NCBI GenBank assembly: GCA_934177485.1
Contig: CAKPPF010000002.1
Location: forward strand, 1 to 64,000
Source of the DNA: an uncultured Clostridia bacterium
GTDB taxonomy: Bacteria > Bacillota > Clostridia > TANB77 > CAG-508
Direction: 5' to 3'
Length of the DNA stretch: 64,000 bases
The position numbers were made by a program, and so were the translations under genes. Of the stretch, positions 27,121 through 36,926 are shown one piece after another (position 1 is the stretch's first letter; the number at the start of each line of letters is the position of its first letter). Below the pieces are notes generated by a model, which had not been told where the DNA came from, made no database searches, and saw only the letters and a program-made list of their open reading frames with translations.

Positions 27121-27978
27121 TTACTCCTTGTTTTTATGTTTTACTGTTAATTTAATAATTAATATTGTGCTAACTAAAATTACTACAATTGCTAATGCGA
27201 AGCATAATATCTCTAACTTTGTATTCTGTTGTTGCAATTCCAATATTTGTTCGTTTGCTAATGTTAATTTAGATTTTTGGTTATTTACTTTAACTTTATA
27301 TGTAACAATTTCTTTATCATCTTGGCCTTTTAATGATATAGTAATATAATTGTCACCTATTTTTAAATTATCATTTCCTGTAACTTCAACAATAGTATTA
27401 TCATCTGTTGCTTTTGCAATTACATTTAATTCTTTTTGATCTTCTACATTCAATTCATATTCTAATATATCTTTTTGAAAATCCGGTTTTAATTCAGCAC
27501 TATCAATTTTTAATTCGGATAAAGAATAAGTTTTTTCTTCCTCATCATTCTCTTTAACTTCTTCTGTTTTCTTTACGGTTGTTTTTTTTGTAGATTTAGT
27601 CGATGTCGTTTTAGCTTTTTCTTGATTTTGAATCTTTACTGTTTTTGTTCTACTTGCACTCTCATCTTTTTCTGTAGAAAAATCAGCAACAGTTCCTGAA
27701 GTTTTTATTTCAACATTTCCAGAATTTCCAGCTTTACATGTAAACGACTTTGAACCATTTTCTAGCCATACACTACTAAATCCTCCACTTCCATTTGAAA
27801 CACTTGCCGAAACCTTACCTGCAGCATTATTAACAGAAACAGTTACCGTAAAACTCTCTCCCGGTTTTACTGTACTTTTAGATGTAGATATGCTGACTCC
27901 TGCGTTAATTTTATTGCTTAGTATTAGTATTGTTGCTATAAATATTACTATCATCATTGGTATTTTTAATTTCTTCAT
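27121..27978 (-). CDS. Membrane-anchored surface protein with beta-sandwich domains
   Basis: 285 residues. A signal peptide (about 1-26) is followed by an immunoglobulin- or cohesin-like beta domain (about 27-115; GVSISTSKSTVKPGESF). Next come a Lys/Thr linker, a cadherin-like beta-sandwich domain (about 150-232; LSELKIDSAELKPDFQKDI), a short coiled coil and a C-terminal membrane helix (about 255-279) with a basic tail. It overlaps the 3' end of the dockerin-bearing amidase gene by 68 bp, so the two are translationally linked. A role as cell-surface docking partner is possible but inferred. Confidence 0.7.
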   Translation of the reverse strand: MKKLKIPMMIVIFIATILILSNKINAGVSISTSKSTVKPGESFTVTVSVNNAAGKVSASVSNGSGGFSSVWLENGSKSFTCKAGNSGNVEIKTSGTVADFSTEKDESASRTKTVKIQNQEKAKTTSTKSTKKTTVKKTEEVKENDEEEKTYSLSELKIDSAELKPDFQKDILEYELNVEDQKELNVIAKATDDNTIVEVTGNDNLKIGDNYITISLKGQDDKEIVTYKVKVNNQKSKLTLANEQILELQQQNTKLEILCFALAIVVILVSTILIIKLTVKHKNKE

Positions 27979-29113
27979 CTTTTTCCTCCTCTATTTTTAT
28001 TTGAATTTTGCTTGCATTCATTATATGATTTTTTACCTTAACATAGTCTGCTGGTGTTATTTGATCATCTTCATTTACATCACTTGCAATTAAGTTTAAA
28101 TCAGTTAATGTTGTGGCATTCATTATATGATTTTTTATTTTAACATAGTCAGCAGGCGTTATTTTTCCATCTCCATTGCAATCCCCTAATTCTACTATAT
28201 TATATTCTTCATTACTAATTTTTATTTTATTTCCAGTTGATAAACCTTTTTCAATAGTTGCATCTTTATATTTTTCTTTTATGCTTTCTAACGTTGTGTC
28301 TGGTTGAATAATTAATTGTTTATTTTTAATTTTAAAAGTAATTTTTTCTTCGTTTTCTTTTTTGGTAAGTTTATAGTATTCTGCAATTGCGTCGGCATCA
28401 GCCTTTGCCAGTTTTTTTAAGGCTTCATCATTTTCTATAAATTTTCTATCTATAGAGTTATTCATATAACAATGTTCTATTATAATAGCGGGAATTCCTT
28501 CGCCATTTTCAACTTTTGCAGGAATTGCTCCCTCAGGTTTAATAACGCCAGAGTCTATTCTACATCCTCTCATAGCATATCTAATTATTCCATAATAATC
28601 TGCTCGTGTTCCATCTGAATAAATATCTGTTTCATCTTTTGGAATTAATCTAGTTTTTACACCTCTATTATTAATACCTACTTTTTCTAATTCATGTAAT
28701 ATTTTATTTCCTAATATCGTGGTTTCTTTATTGTATTTGTCTAGTGATTTATTATTTGAAACATAAACCTCTGCTCCATCTGTATCTGATGTAGTAGCAC
28801 TATTAAAATGTAAACAAATTAATATGTCGGCATTTTCTTTCCTTGCTACCATAGCTCTGTCAAACACTTCAAGAAATGTATCGTCATTTCTTGTCATAAT
28901 AATACTAGTGTCTTTATATTCGCTAAGATATTCTTTTAAGAACTGAGTTACTTTTAAGTTTATGTTCTTTTCGTATATTCCATCACTCGAAGCTCCAACA
29001 TCATGTCCGCCATGTCCAGCATCTAATACAACTGTAAATGCCATTACTTTATTTAATACTAACGATAATAAAAATGTTATTAATAAAGATATTATTACTT
29101 TTTTTAGTTTCAT
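27911..29113 (-). CDS. N-acetylmuramoyl-L-alanine amidase (Amidase_3) with C-terminal dockerin
   Basis: 400 residues. A signal peptide (about 1-25) precedes a zinc amidase domain with VLDAGHGGHDVGASS (Zn His and Glu region), LICLHFNSA (second His) and IIIEHCYMNN (catalytic Glu). After a linker the C-terminus holds a dockerin type I pair: GDCNGDGKITPADYVKIK and VNEDDQITPADYVKVK, each a calcium-binding loop plus helix. It cleaves peptidoglycan between MurNAc and the stem peptide. A dockerin on a cell-wall amidase implies attachment to a cohesin-bearing partner. Confidence 0.88.
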   Translation of the reverse strand: MKLKKVIISLLITFLLSLVLNKVMAFTVVLDAGHGGHDVGASSDGIYEKNINLKVTQFLKEYLSEYKDTSIIMTRNDDTFLEVFDRAMVARKENADILICLHFNSATTSDTDGAEVYVSNNKSLDKYNKETTILGNKILHELEKVGINNRGVKTRLIPKDETDIYSDGTRADYYGIIRYAMRGCRIDSGVIKPEGAIPAKVENGEGIPAIIIEHCYMNNSIDRKFIENDEALKKLAKADADAIAEYYKLTKKENEEKITFKIKNKQLIIQPDTTLESIKEKYKDATIEKGLSTGNKIKISNEEYNIVELGDCNGDGKITPADYVKIKNHIMNATTLTDLNLIASDVNEDDQITPADYVKVKNHIMNASKIQIKIEEEKDEEIKNTNDDSNIYSNNTNTKQ

Positions 29114-29124
29114 TTTTTCCTCTT

Positions 29125-31140
29125 TTATTTTTCTAATATTATTCTAAATACTTCTGCTACGCTCCATGCTTGCGCTAAAGCTCCTTTAGGTAAGTATGGT
29201 TTTTTAGAGTCAAATAATTCTGATATACTTCCAACTATTCCTTCTGAATCTAATTCTGGTATGAATGTTTTTTTAGTATTAATAATTAAACTATTTAATT
29301 TATCTTGATATAACTTTTTTGATTCTTTGTTTTTACTATATTTAATCATATTTTTTAAAGAATCATAGTATAAGCCTAATAGCCATGGCCAAGTAATTCC
29401 TTGGTGATAGCTCATATCTCTTTTAAAACCGTCTCCTTCATAAACTTCTATATAATTTGGTTCACCTTTAGCTAAAGTTTTTAGCCCATAATTATTTAGT
29501 AATTTAGAAGTGACAACATTTATAATATTGCTTGCTTCTTCCGAATTGCAATCTATAACTGGATAAGAAAGTGATAACGCAAATAATTGGTTTGGTCTTA
29601 TCTTTCCATCTCCTAAAACATCATACAAACATTTTCTTTTTTTGTTATAAAATTTTTCATTAAATGCTTGTTTTGTTTTTTCCGCCATTTTTTTATAAGT
29701 ATTTGAAATATTTTTATTTTCAAATTTCAATGCTAAATTTTCCAATATTTTAAGTGCATTATACCATAACGCATTTACCTCTACTACTTTTCCATTTCTT
29801 GGAGTAGCTGGAATATCTAAGTATTTAGCATCCATCCATGTGTTTTGTGTTTTTTCTGTTCCAGATGATATTAAATTATCTTTATCAAGATATATATTGT
29901 TATCATCTATATCTATTCCTGTTGTATATGAATCAATTATATTTTTTAGCTTTTCATATATGTTTTCATATATGAATTTATAATCTCCAGTGTATCTTAA
30001 ATATTTTTCAACTTGTTCAAACAACAGAAGCGATGCATCAACACTGTTATATAGAGGTCTATTGTCAAATCCCGAATAACCATTTGGAACAAGTCCAAAT
30101 TTTATATCTCTTACAAATGTTAATAGAACTTCTCTTGCAATATCATATCTGTGTGGAATTAGTAATATTCCTTCAAATGCAATCATTGAATCTCTTCCCC
30201 AGTCTAAAAACCATGGGTATCCAGCAATTATAGTATGTAAGTTAAAGTTTGGCCTATCAACAACAAAATTATCTGTAGCTATTATATATTTTTTTACTAA
30301 TTCTCTGTATTTTCTATCCTCTTCAGAATCAGTTTCTTTTTTTATATTTATTAAACCAGAATTGTTTACAAGCTTGTTTATTCTTATAATCTCATTACTT
30401 ATTACATTTTTAGCATCAATTTCTTCTATATTATTTTCTAATGAACAAATAAAATATATATCCTTTTCTTCATTCTCTTTTAGTTCAACCTCATATACTC
30501 CTGGTACAGATAAATCTTCTTCAGGATAAAATCCCCTTTTTTCTTCTTCTATGTAGTACATGTTTTTAAAATTATCATTATAGTGTTCAATATATTTTCC
30601 GTCAGTTAAATACATATATATAGGTGAATAGCTGTTGTCATCAACTATTATTCTTATTTTTGTATTATTTATAGTTTGGTTTAATTTATAGTCATGATTT
30701 GAATTTGTAGTATGAAAATCTCTAAAATTGACAATTGGTGCAATTTTAAATTTTGATTTGTAATTTCCATTCTTTATTTTATAATATACACATACTGTAT
30801 TTTTTCCATATTCTAAGCATATAAGTTTTTTTATTTCAGTTTCTTTTATTTTATATGAAAATATTGGTACATATTCCTTTTCAAATTGTGCTAAGTTTTT
30901 GTATCCTTCAGATATATAGCTTTTTCCCATATTTGTATACAAAACATGTTCCTTATTATTAATTACTAAAGCTTCATCAAGTTTAGATAATATAAGGAAT
31001 CTACGTGCCGGTGGATTTAAAGCTGCAACTAGAAGTCCATGATATTTTCTAGTATTACAACCAACTTCAGTTGAATAACTAAAACCGCCTATTCCATTTG
31101 TCAAAATCCATTCTTTTTTCAAACCATTTTCTAAATTCAT
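29125..31140 (-). CDS. Glycogen debranching enzyme (amylo-alpha-1,6-glucosidase type)
   Basis: 671 residues of the usual length for the bacterial GDE_N-GDE_C family. The N-terminal beta domain starts KEWILTNGIGGFSYSTEVG. The (alpha/alpha)6 catalytic part carries WFLDWGRDSMIAFEG (acid residue) and GDGFKRDMSYHQGITWPWLLG. It removes alpha-1,6 branches of glycogen-like polymers in the cytoplasm. It overlaps nothing, and lies in a same-strand run with the YvcK-like gene and the amidase. No in-frame CGG is present. Confidence 0.9.
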   Translation of the reverse strand: MNLENGLKKEWILTNGIGGFSYSTEVGCNTRKYHGLLVAALNPPARRFLILSKLDEALVINNKEHVLYTNMGKSYISEGYKNLAQFEKEYVPIFSYKIKETEIKKLICLEYGKNTVCVYYKIKNGNYKSKFKIAPIVNFRDFHTTNSNHDYKLNQTINNTKIRIIVDDNSYSPIYMYLTDGKYIEHYNDNFKNMYYIEEEKRGFYPEEDLSVPGVYEVELKENEEKDIYFICSLENNIEEIDAKNVISNEIIRINKLVNNSGLINIKKETDSEEDRKYRELVKKYIIATDNFVVDRPNFNLHTIIAGYPWFLDWGRDSMIAFEGILLIPHRYDIAREVLLTFVRDIKFGLVPNGYSGFDNRPLYNSVDASLLLFEQVEKYLRYTGDYKFIYENIYEKLKNIIDSYTTGIDIDDNNIYLDKDNLISSGTEKTQNTWMDAKYLDIPATPRNGKVVEVNALWYNALKILENLALKFENKNISNTYKKMAEKTKQAFNEKFYNKKRKCLYDVLGDGKIRPNQLFALSLSYPVIDCNSEEASNIINVVTSKLLNNYGLKTLAKGEPNYIEVYEGDGFKRDMSYHQGITWPWLLGLYYDSLKNMIKYSKNKESKKLYQDKLNSLIINTKKTFIPELDSEGIVGSISELFDSKKPYLPKGALAQAWSVAEVFRIILEK

Positions 31141-31159
31141 TAGTATATCTCCTTAAATC

Positions 31160-32731
31160 TTATGCATTTTCCTTTTTCTTTCTTCCAGTTTTTTTCTTAT
31201 TTTTTTGTTTTTCTGCTTCTTGCGCTTCTTTTTGTAATCTTAAATTTTGTTCTCTTCTAAAATCGCTTTCTTGAATTGATCTAATTCTATCACTATATTT
31301 ACTACTAAACTTACTGTTTGTTCTAGTACTTGTAGTTTTCTCTTTTTTCTTTAATTTTGTATTTTGATTTTTCTTTCTTTTAGCCTTGTTAATTTTCTTT
31401 TCTTCACGTAACTTAGCATTTAGCATTACATATTTAGGATCATTTTGTTCATCTTTAAATCTTAAATCATCGCAAATAAGTTCAATTACTGCTTCAGCCA
31501 CTGCTTCTGTATTATGTCTTATACTGTCATCTATAACTTGTGATAGGTTTCTTTCTATTAGTTTTACTCCTAGTTCTTTTGCTTTTTGTATATCTTGTTC
31601 AACAACATCAGCACCCTTTTTATTATACATTTTTATAAATTCTGGAATAATTTCACCTGAATCATATATACAGTAATCTATAACACTCTTGCCTGCGTAG
31701 TCTTGAATTGTTTGTATATGTTCTGATAAGGTAAATCCATCCGTTTGTCCAGGTTCTGTCATTATATTACTTACATAAATCTTTATTGCTTTTGATTCCT
31801 TTATTGCCTTTGATACATTTTTAACTAATAAATTTGGTATAACATTTGTATATAAACTTCCTGGTCCAATTATAATTGCATCAGCATTTCCAATTGTTTC
31901 AAGCACTCCAGGTGCTGGTACACAATTAGAAGGATTTATATATATTCTTTCTATTTTTGCTACTTTATTAAATACTGTCTCAGCTATACCATCTTTTTCT
32001 TCAACAACAGTTCCGTCATTTAGTTCAGCACAAATTTGCATTTCATCTAATGAAACAGGAAGTACTCTTCCAACTATGTTTAAAATCTCCTTGCTTTCTT
32101 CTATAGAGTCTGAAAAGTTTCCATATAATCCACTCATTGTTGCAAAAAATATGTCACCAAATGTTAGTCCATTTAAATTTTTATTATTCAATTCTGCATT
32201 CATGACTTTAGTCATTGCCTCTTCATTATTAGATAATGAGACTATGCTTTCTTTTATGTCATCTATTGGTAGCAATCCAAGTTTTTGTCTTGACTCACTT
32301 TGTATTTTTCCATATGAAGAGACTGAAACTATAGCAGTTATATTGCTTGTATATTTTTTTAGTCCTTTTAAAACTGTATTTAGTCCACTTCCTCCACCAA
32401 TTACAACAACATTTGGTCCTTCATGATATATTTTTTTATTAAAAATTAAAGATTTCACATTTCTTTGTTTTGAGCCATTTTCCATTCTAAAGTCGGTATC
32501 TTCAATTAACATTTCAAGTTCTCTTTTTTGAGCACAAACAAGACCTATAACAACAAGTGTAAAACCTACAACAAATAAAGCTATTACCTTTCCTATTCCA
32601 ACAAATGAAATAGTCTTTGCTATCATTAATTTAGAAATTCCTATACATGCTAATACTATTCCTATCAAAATTATAGTTATCCATCTTTTCATTTTTGCTT
32701 CATTTGTAAACCACTTGAAAAATCCTTTCAT
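31160..32731 (-). CDS. YvcK/CofD-like protein with N-terminal membrane helices and altered active loop
   Basis: 523 residues. Two N-terminal membrane helices (about 16-37 and 44-66) precede a CofD/YvcK fold beginning VVVIGGGSGLNTVLKGL (108-124). Normal YvcK has VSDDGGSSGRLR. Here the matching stretch (about 135-149) reads VSVSSYGKIQSESRQ, so the DDGG acidic loop is lost while LGLLPIDDIKESIVSLS is kept. Later motifs (IIGPGSLYTNVIPNLL, NIMTEPGQTDGFTLSEHI) are normal. The C-terminal 90 residues are very basic. YvcK binds UDP-sugars and coordinates cell-wall synthesis. murB next door fits that role. Confidence 0.8.
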   Translation of the reverse strand: MKGFFKWFTNEAKMKRWITIILIGIVLACIGISKLMIAKTISFVGIGKVIALFVVGFTLVVIGLVCAQKRELEMLIEDTDFRMENGSKQRNVKSLIFNKKIYHEGPNVVVIGGGSGLNTVLKGLKKYTSNITAIVSVSSYGKIQSESRQKLGLLPIDDIKESIVSLSNNEEAMTKVMNAELNNKNLNGLTFGDIFFATMSGLYGNFSDSIEESKEILNIVGRVLPVSLDEMQICAELNDGTVVEEKDGIAETVFNKVAKIERIYINPSNCVPAPGVLETIGNADAIIIGPGSLYTNVIPNLLVKNVSKAIKESKAIKIYVSNIMTEPGQTDGFTLSEHIQTIQDYAGKSVIDYCIYDSGEIIPEFIKMYNKKGADVVEQDIQKAKELGVKLIERNLSQVIDDSIRHNTEAVAEAVIELICDDLRFKDEQNDPKYVMLNAKLREEKKINKAKRKKNQNTKLKKKEKTTSTRTNSKFSSKYSDRIRSIQESDFRREQNLRLQKEAQEAEKQKNKKKTGRKKKENA

Positions 32732-32742
32732 TTTTATGCCTC

Positions 32743-33639
32743 CTATATTATCTCTATTTCTAGTTCAATTTTTTTATTTTTTTCTTCGAATACTTTATTT
32801 TTTACATAATCTATTAATTTTAAAATATCTGAAGTAGTTGCATTATTTTTATTTATAATAAAACCTGCATGTTTTTTAGATACTTCTGCTCCTCCAATAC
32901 TGTACCCCTTAAGTCCACACTCATCAATTAGCATTGCTGTAATAAATCCATCTCCTCTTTTAAATGTGCTTCCTGCATTTGGGTATTCTAATGGTTGTTT
33001 TTCTTTTCTTTTAGCATTTAGTTCATTCATTTTATTTAGAATTTCTTCCTTTTTTCCTTTATTAAGTTTAAAATTTGCTTCTAAAATAATCAGATTTTTA
33101 TTAAAAAATATACTATGTCTATAATCAAATTCACAAGCTTTATTATCAAGATTTATAATATTTCCGTCATAATCCATACACTTAACATCAACAAGAATAT
33201 CTTTTATCTCCCCACCATAAGCACCAGCATTCATTTTTATAGCACCACCAATAGTGCCAGGAATACCAGATGCAAACTCAAAGCCAGTTAAGTTATTTTC
33301 AGCTAATTTATTAGCTAGTATGGCATTTTTCACGCCACTACCAACTGTAACTATTTCTTCATTTATTTTTATATTTTCAAATTTAAGATTAATAATAACT
33401 CCTCTGTAACCTTCGTCTTTAACTAAAATATTTGTTCCATTACCAAGAATAAATATTGGCAAGTTATTTTGTTTACATATTTTTATAACAATTTTTAATT
33501 CGTCTATTGTATATATCTTTATAAAAAAATCAGCAACTCCTCCTGTTTTAAAAGATGTATGTTTGCTCATTTTTTCATTCATTTGTATATTTTCTTTTTT
33601 TATATTATTTTCAAGTAGTTGATTATAAAAATTTAGCAT
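32743..33639 (-). CDS. murB: UDP-N-acetylenolpyruvoylglucosamine reductase MurB
   Basis: 298 residues from MLNFYNQLLE, with GGGGGG 6 nt upstream. The frame extends to 33678 without a better site. FAD-binding motifs are NLPIFILGNGTNILVKDEGY and ASGIPGTIGGAIKMNAGAYGGE. The C-terminal domain has PNAGSTFKRG (catalytic Ser region) and an IGGAEVSKKHAGFIIN block. It reduces UDP-GlcNAc-enolpyruvate to UDP-MurNAc. It lies 11 bp upstream of the YvcK-like gene, an arrangement seen in many Firmicutes. Confidence 0.93.
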   Translation of the reverse strand: MLNFYNQLLENNIKKENIQMNEKMSKHTSFKTGGVADFFIKIYTIDELKIVIKICKQNNLPIFILGNGTNILVKDEGYRGVIINLKFENIKINEEIVTVGSGVKNAILANKLAENNLTGFEFASGIPGTIGGAIKMNAGAYGGEIKDILVDVKCMDYDGNIINLDNKACEFDYRHSIFFNKNLIILEANFKLNKGKKEEILNKMNELNAKRKEKQPLEYPNAGSTFKRGDGFITAMLIDECGLKGYSIGGAEVSKKHAGFIINKNNATTSDILKLIDYVKNKVFEEKNKKIELEIEII

Positions 33640-33753
33640 ATATTTCCCCCCTAACAACTCTTTAAAATATATGCACATTTTATCATTTTTTATTATTTTT
33701 TACAAGGAAAATACTTAATAATTTAGAAATAAATATTTAATTATCCTATGTTA

Positions 33754-33782
33754 TTTTGGGCAGGCACAAGACATTTTTCCTA
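33754..33782. repeat. Family II repeat, partial copy 3
   Basis: TGGGCAGGCACAAGAC without the matching CCTGCCC arm. It is a truncated half of the palindrome in the murB-cyclophilin gap. Confidence 0.5.
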
Positions 33783-33817
33783 CTATAAAATAATATTCCA
33801 AAAATATAGACAAAAAT

Positions 33818-33860
33818 AGATTAATAAGCTTTTTTCAATTAAGCTTATTAACCTATTTTT
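33818..33860 (-). terminator. Terminator of the lonB-radA-pilin-cyclophilin run
   Basis: TTAATAAGCTT and AAGCTTATTAA (33820-33853) pair as an 11-bp stem with a 9-12-nt loop. On the minus strand it is followed by TCTATTTTTG, shortly after the cyclophilin stop. Confidence 0.7.
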
Positions 33861-33890
33861 TACACTTTATAATCAGATCTTACATCTTGC

Positions 33891-34706
33891 TTAATAACTC
33901 GCACTCATTTGAGAATTAAAAAAGTTGTTAATATCAAAAGGTTCATGTGTTTTTGGCATTTTATAATTTGTATCAAATGTCTCAACTCTTATAGATTTTA
34001 TAACTGGTGCCTCTTCTGGCTTAGATTCTTCTGTTGAATCTTCACTGGCTTTTGTTACTTTTGTGTCAGCTATTTTTTCTAATACATCAAATCCTTCTAT
34101 TACCTTGCCAAATCCCGCATAAGAACCAGTAAGTGAAGTATAATCGTCAGTTGTCATAATAAAAAATTGTGAACCTGCTGTGTTATATCCTTCTTTTAGT
34201 AAGGTTGGATAATAATATGCGTAACTAGAAAAGTTATTTCTTGCCATTGCAATTACTCCTTTTCCTAATTTTAGAGTATTACTTTCAAAATCATTGTTCA
34301 TAAACTCTCCATCAATATTATATCGTTTGTCATTTTCAGAATTTCTTTCTACGCTATTATCTATATAGCTTAATGTTGGTGAACCTGTGCCATCTTTATT
34401 TATATCTCCACCTTGAATCATAAAATCCTTAATAATTCTATGAAAAGTTAATCCGTCATAAAATTGATTATTAGCTAAAGTTATAAAATTGTTAACAGTG
34501 TTTGGTGCTTGATCTGGATACAACTCAATTTTCATTGTACCATAGTTTTCTACCTCTATTGTAGCAATAGGATTTTTAACAACATATGTAGCCTTTTTAT
34601 AATATCCTACACCTAATATCACAATTGCAGCTAATAAAGCAATTATTAAAACTATTATAATAGCTTTTTGAATAATATCACTTTTTTTATTTGCTTTCTT
34701 TTTCAT
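33891..34706 (-). CDS. Membrane-anchored cyclophilin-type peptidyl-prolyl isomerase
   Basis: 271 residues. An N-terminal membrane helix (about 12-33) precedes a cyclophilin domain: GTMKIELYPDQAPNTVNNF, GLTFHRIIKDFMIQGGD (catalytic Arg and Gln), GVIAMARN, NTAGSQFFIMT and GFGKVIEGFDVLEKI. A long insertion lies between the QGGD and AMAR segments. It should assist folding of exported proteins outside the membrane. It follows the pilin-like gene by 24 bp, suggesting co-transcription. Confidence 0.88.
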   Translation of the reverse strand: MKKKANKKSDIIQKAIIIVLIIALLAAIVILGVGYYKKATYVVKNPIATIEVENYGTMKIELYPDQAPNTVNNFITLANNQFYDGLTFHRIIKDFMIQGGDINKDGTGSPTLSYIDNSVERNSENDKRYNIDGEFMNNDFESNTLKLGKGVIAMARNNFSSYAYYYPTLLKEGYNTAGSQFFIMTTDDYTSLTGSYAGFGKVIEGFDVLEKIADTKVTKASEDSTEESKPEEAPVIKSIRVETFDTNYKMPKTHEPFDINNFFNSQMSASY

Positions 34707-34730
34707 TCAAATCCCTCCTTGTATTGTTTA

Positions 34731-35529
34731 TTATTTTGTAACTTCCCAATTTATTTCATTATTACTTTCATTTATTATATAAGTCTGTGTTACAGAATTA
34801 TTATTAACATCTGAATATTTTATATTATAAGTTCCTAAGTCATCAATTATAAAGTCTAAATCATCAGCTGTTTTCCAATATTTTGATGTATTTTTTTTAT
34901 ATTGAACTTTACCTTCTCCGCCGAATATCTCCAATATTATTTGGTGGAGTTACTTTTATTTTGTATTTTTGTGTTCCATATTTTTCAACAGCAATTGTAA
35001 AAACTCCTAGTTTTCCAACATTCTTTTTATCAGCATTAGAATTATTAATAAAGTATGTGTCATTCTCTAGGACATAATGTTCTTCCCCCTTGGCAATTAC
35101 CGCATCTTCAGAAACTATTCTTCTATTTTCAAAATCTATAAATACATTATGACCAATGTCTGTTAAATCAAAGTATTGTTTTAAGTCTTCTTGTGTAAAA
35201 TATTTAAAATTTCCTACATTTTTACTTTCAATTTTAACTGTGTTAATTAAAAAATTCTTTTGTTCTTCTGTAAGTTCGCTTCCTGTTTCTTTTAAAATCA
35301 CTACATTTCCGCTTGCATCTATATATGTTTCATTTTGGCTAGCGATATTATCTACTCTTTTTTGAACAATTTCAAGTTTTAAATAAAAATTTCTAAGTTT
35401 TGTATTATCTAATGATACTTGTCCAGCACTTATAGATATACCCGCAATAATAGTCATTATGATTATTGTTATTACAAGTGCCATTAACGTAATTGCATTT
35501 TCATTTTTTATATTTGACATATTGTTCAC
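34731..35529 (-). CDS. Pilin-like (type IV N-terminal) protein, requiring one +1 frameshift at a CGG codon
   Basis: The N-terminus is prepilin-like: a short basic leader, then ENAITLMALVITIIIMTIIAG with the hydrophobic helix expected of pseudopilins (ITLMALV replacing the usual FTLIELL). After 202 codons the frame meets CGG CGG (34923-34918), then AGA AGG TAA. Skipping one C at the first CGG gives IGGEGKVQY and a further 60 residues to the stop at 34731. The total is about 265 residues. The downstream part reads as a beta-rich domain (DDLGTYNIKYSDVNNNS). No family motif proves the continuation, so this case is weaker than uvrB, lonB and cwlJ. A prepilin peptidase gene lies at 44333. Confidence 0.65.
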
Positions 35530-35537
35530 CTTTCTTT

Positions 35538-36905
35538 TTACTTTAATAATCCTAATATCTTTATTGCATCAGATATTGTTTTTACGCCAATTATATCTAA
35601 TTTGTATTCATCTTTCAATAGTTTTTTGTTACTTTCTGGAATTATACATTTTTTAAATCCAAGTTTTTCTGCTTCTCTTATTCTTTTTTCTATTAAGTTA
35701 ATGCTTCTAACTTCTCCCGTTAATCCAACTTCTCCCATAACAACTGTCCTTTTATCTATTGGGATATTTTTATAGCCAGATATAGTTGAAGCTATTATTC
35801 CTAGATCTATTGCAGGTTCATTAACTTTTAAGCCACTAACAACATTTATATATACATCTTGATTTCCTAAATTTATACCTACTTTTTTTTCTAAAACAGC
35901 TAACAGCACAGCTAATCTGTTATAGTCAATTCCATTGGCAGTTCTCCTTGGTAAACCATAAACAGTTGATGTAGTTAATGCTTGAAATTCCACTAGTAAT
36001 GGTCTAGTTCCCTCTATAGTTGCAACAATAACAGATCCCGACGGATTATCATCATTATCTGATATTAGTACTTTAGAAGGATCTGTTATCTCAACTAGTC
36101 CTTCATTTTGCATTTCAAACATTCCTATTTCATTAGTTGAGCCAAATCTATTTTTAACTCCCCTTAGCATTCTATATGAAAAATATCTTTCGCCTTCTAT
36201 GTAAAGTACTGTATCAACCATATGTTCTAGGACTCTTGGTCCTGCAATATTTCCATCTTTAGTTACATGACCAATTAAAATAGTTGTTACTCCATTTTCT
36301 TTACATGTTCTCATAATTCTGGCGGTAATCTCTCTTACTTGACTTACACTTCCAGGTGCAGAAGTAATTTCTTCTGAATACATAGTTTGTATAGAATCAA
36401 TAATTACTAATTTAGGTTGCATTGTTAGTATTATTTCTTCTATATTTTCTATATTAGTTTCAGATAAAAAAAGTAAATTTTCATTTTTAACTCCAAGTCT
36501 ATCAGCTCTTAATTTTATCTGTTCTCCAGATTCTTCTCCAGAAATATATAATATTTTTCCATCTGTTTTTATTTTGTTGCATAACTGTAATATTAAAGTA
36601 GATTTGCCTATTCCAGGTTCACCACCCAATAATATAAGTGAACCATTTACTAAGCCTCCTCCTAGCACTCTATCTAGTTCACCAAAGCCTGTGCTTATTT
36701 TATTTTCTATTTTTCCTTCAATTTTATTAAGCTCAACTGGTTTTGAAATTTCTTTTCTTTTTAAAGTATTATTGCTTACTGAACTGTTTATTTTCTTTTC
36801 TTCATAGAAAGTATTCCATTGGTTGCAAGCAGGGCATTTTCCCATCCATTTAGGTGATTCGTATCCACATTCACTGCACACAAATATTGTTTTATTTTTT
36901 GCCAT
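35538..36905 (-). CDS. radA: DNA repair protein RadA
   Basis: 455 residues. An N-terminal C4 zinc finger (Cys10, Cys13, Cys24, Cys27) precedes a RecA-like core with Walker A GGEPGIGKST (94-103), the RadA-specific KNRFG motif (near 255) and a C-terminal Lon-protease-like domain (VMGEVGLTGEVRSIN). RadA is a branch-migration helicase in recombination. It lies 21 bp downstream of lonB and 8 bp upstream of the pilin-like gene. Confidence 0.95.
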   Translation of the reverse strand: MAKNKTIFVCSECGYESPKWMGKCPACNQWNTFYEEKKINSSVSNNTLKRKEISKPVELNKIEGKIENKISTGFGELDRVLGGGLVNGSLILLGGEPGIGKSTLILQLCNKIKTDGKILYISGEESGEQIKLRADRLGVKNENLLFLSETNIENIEEIILTMQPKLVIIDSIQTMYSEEITSAPGSVSQVREITARIMRTCKENGVTTILIGHVTKDGNIAGPRVLEHMVDTVLYIEGERYFSYRMLRGVKNRFGSTNEIGMFEMQNEGLVEITDPSKVLISDNDDNPSGSVIVATIEGTRPLLVEFQALTTSTVYGLPRRTANGIDYNRLAVLLAVLEKKVGINLGNQDVYINVVSGLKVNEPAIDLGIIASTISGYKNIPIDKRTVVMGEVGLTGEVRSINLIEKRIREAEKLGFKKCIIPESNKKLLKDEYKLDIIGVKTISDAIKILGLLK

Positions 36906-36926
36906 TTTAATTCCTTTCGAAATATA

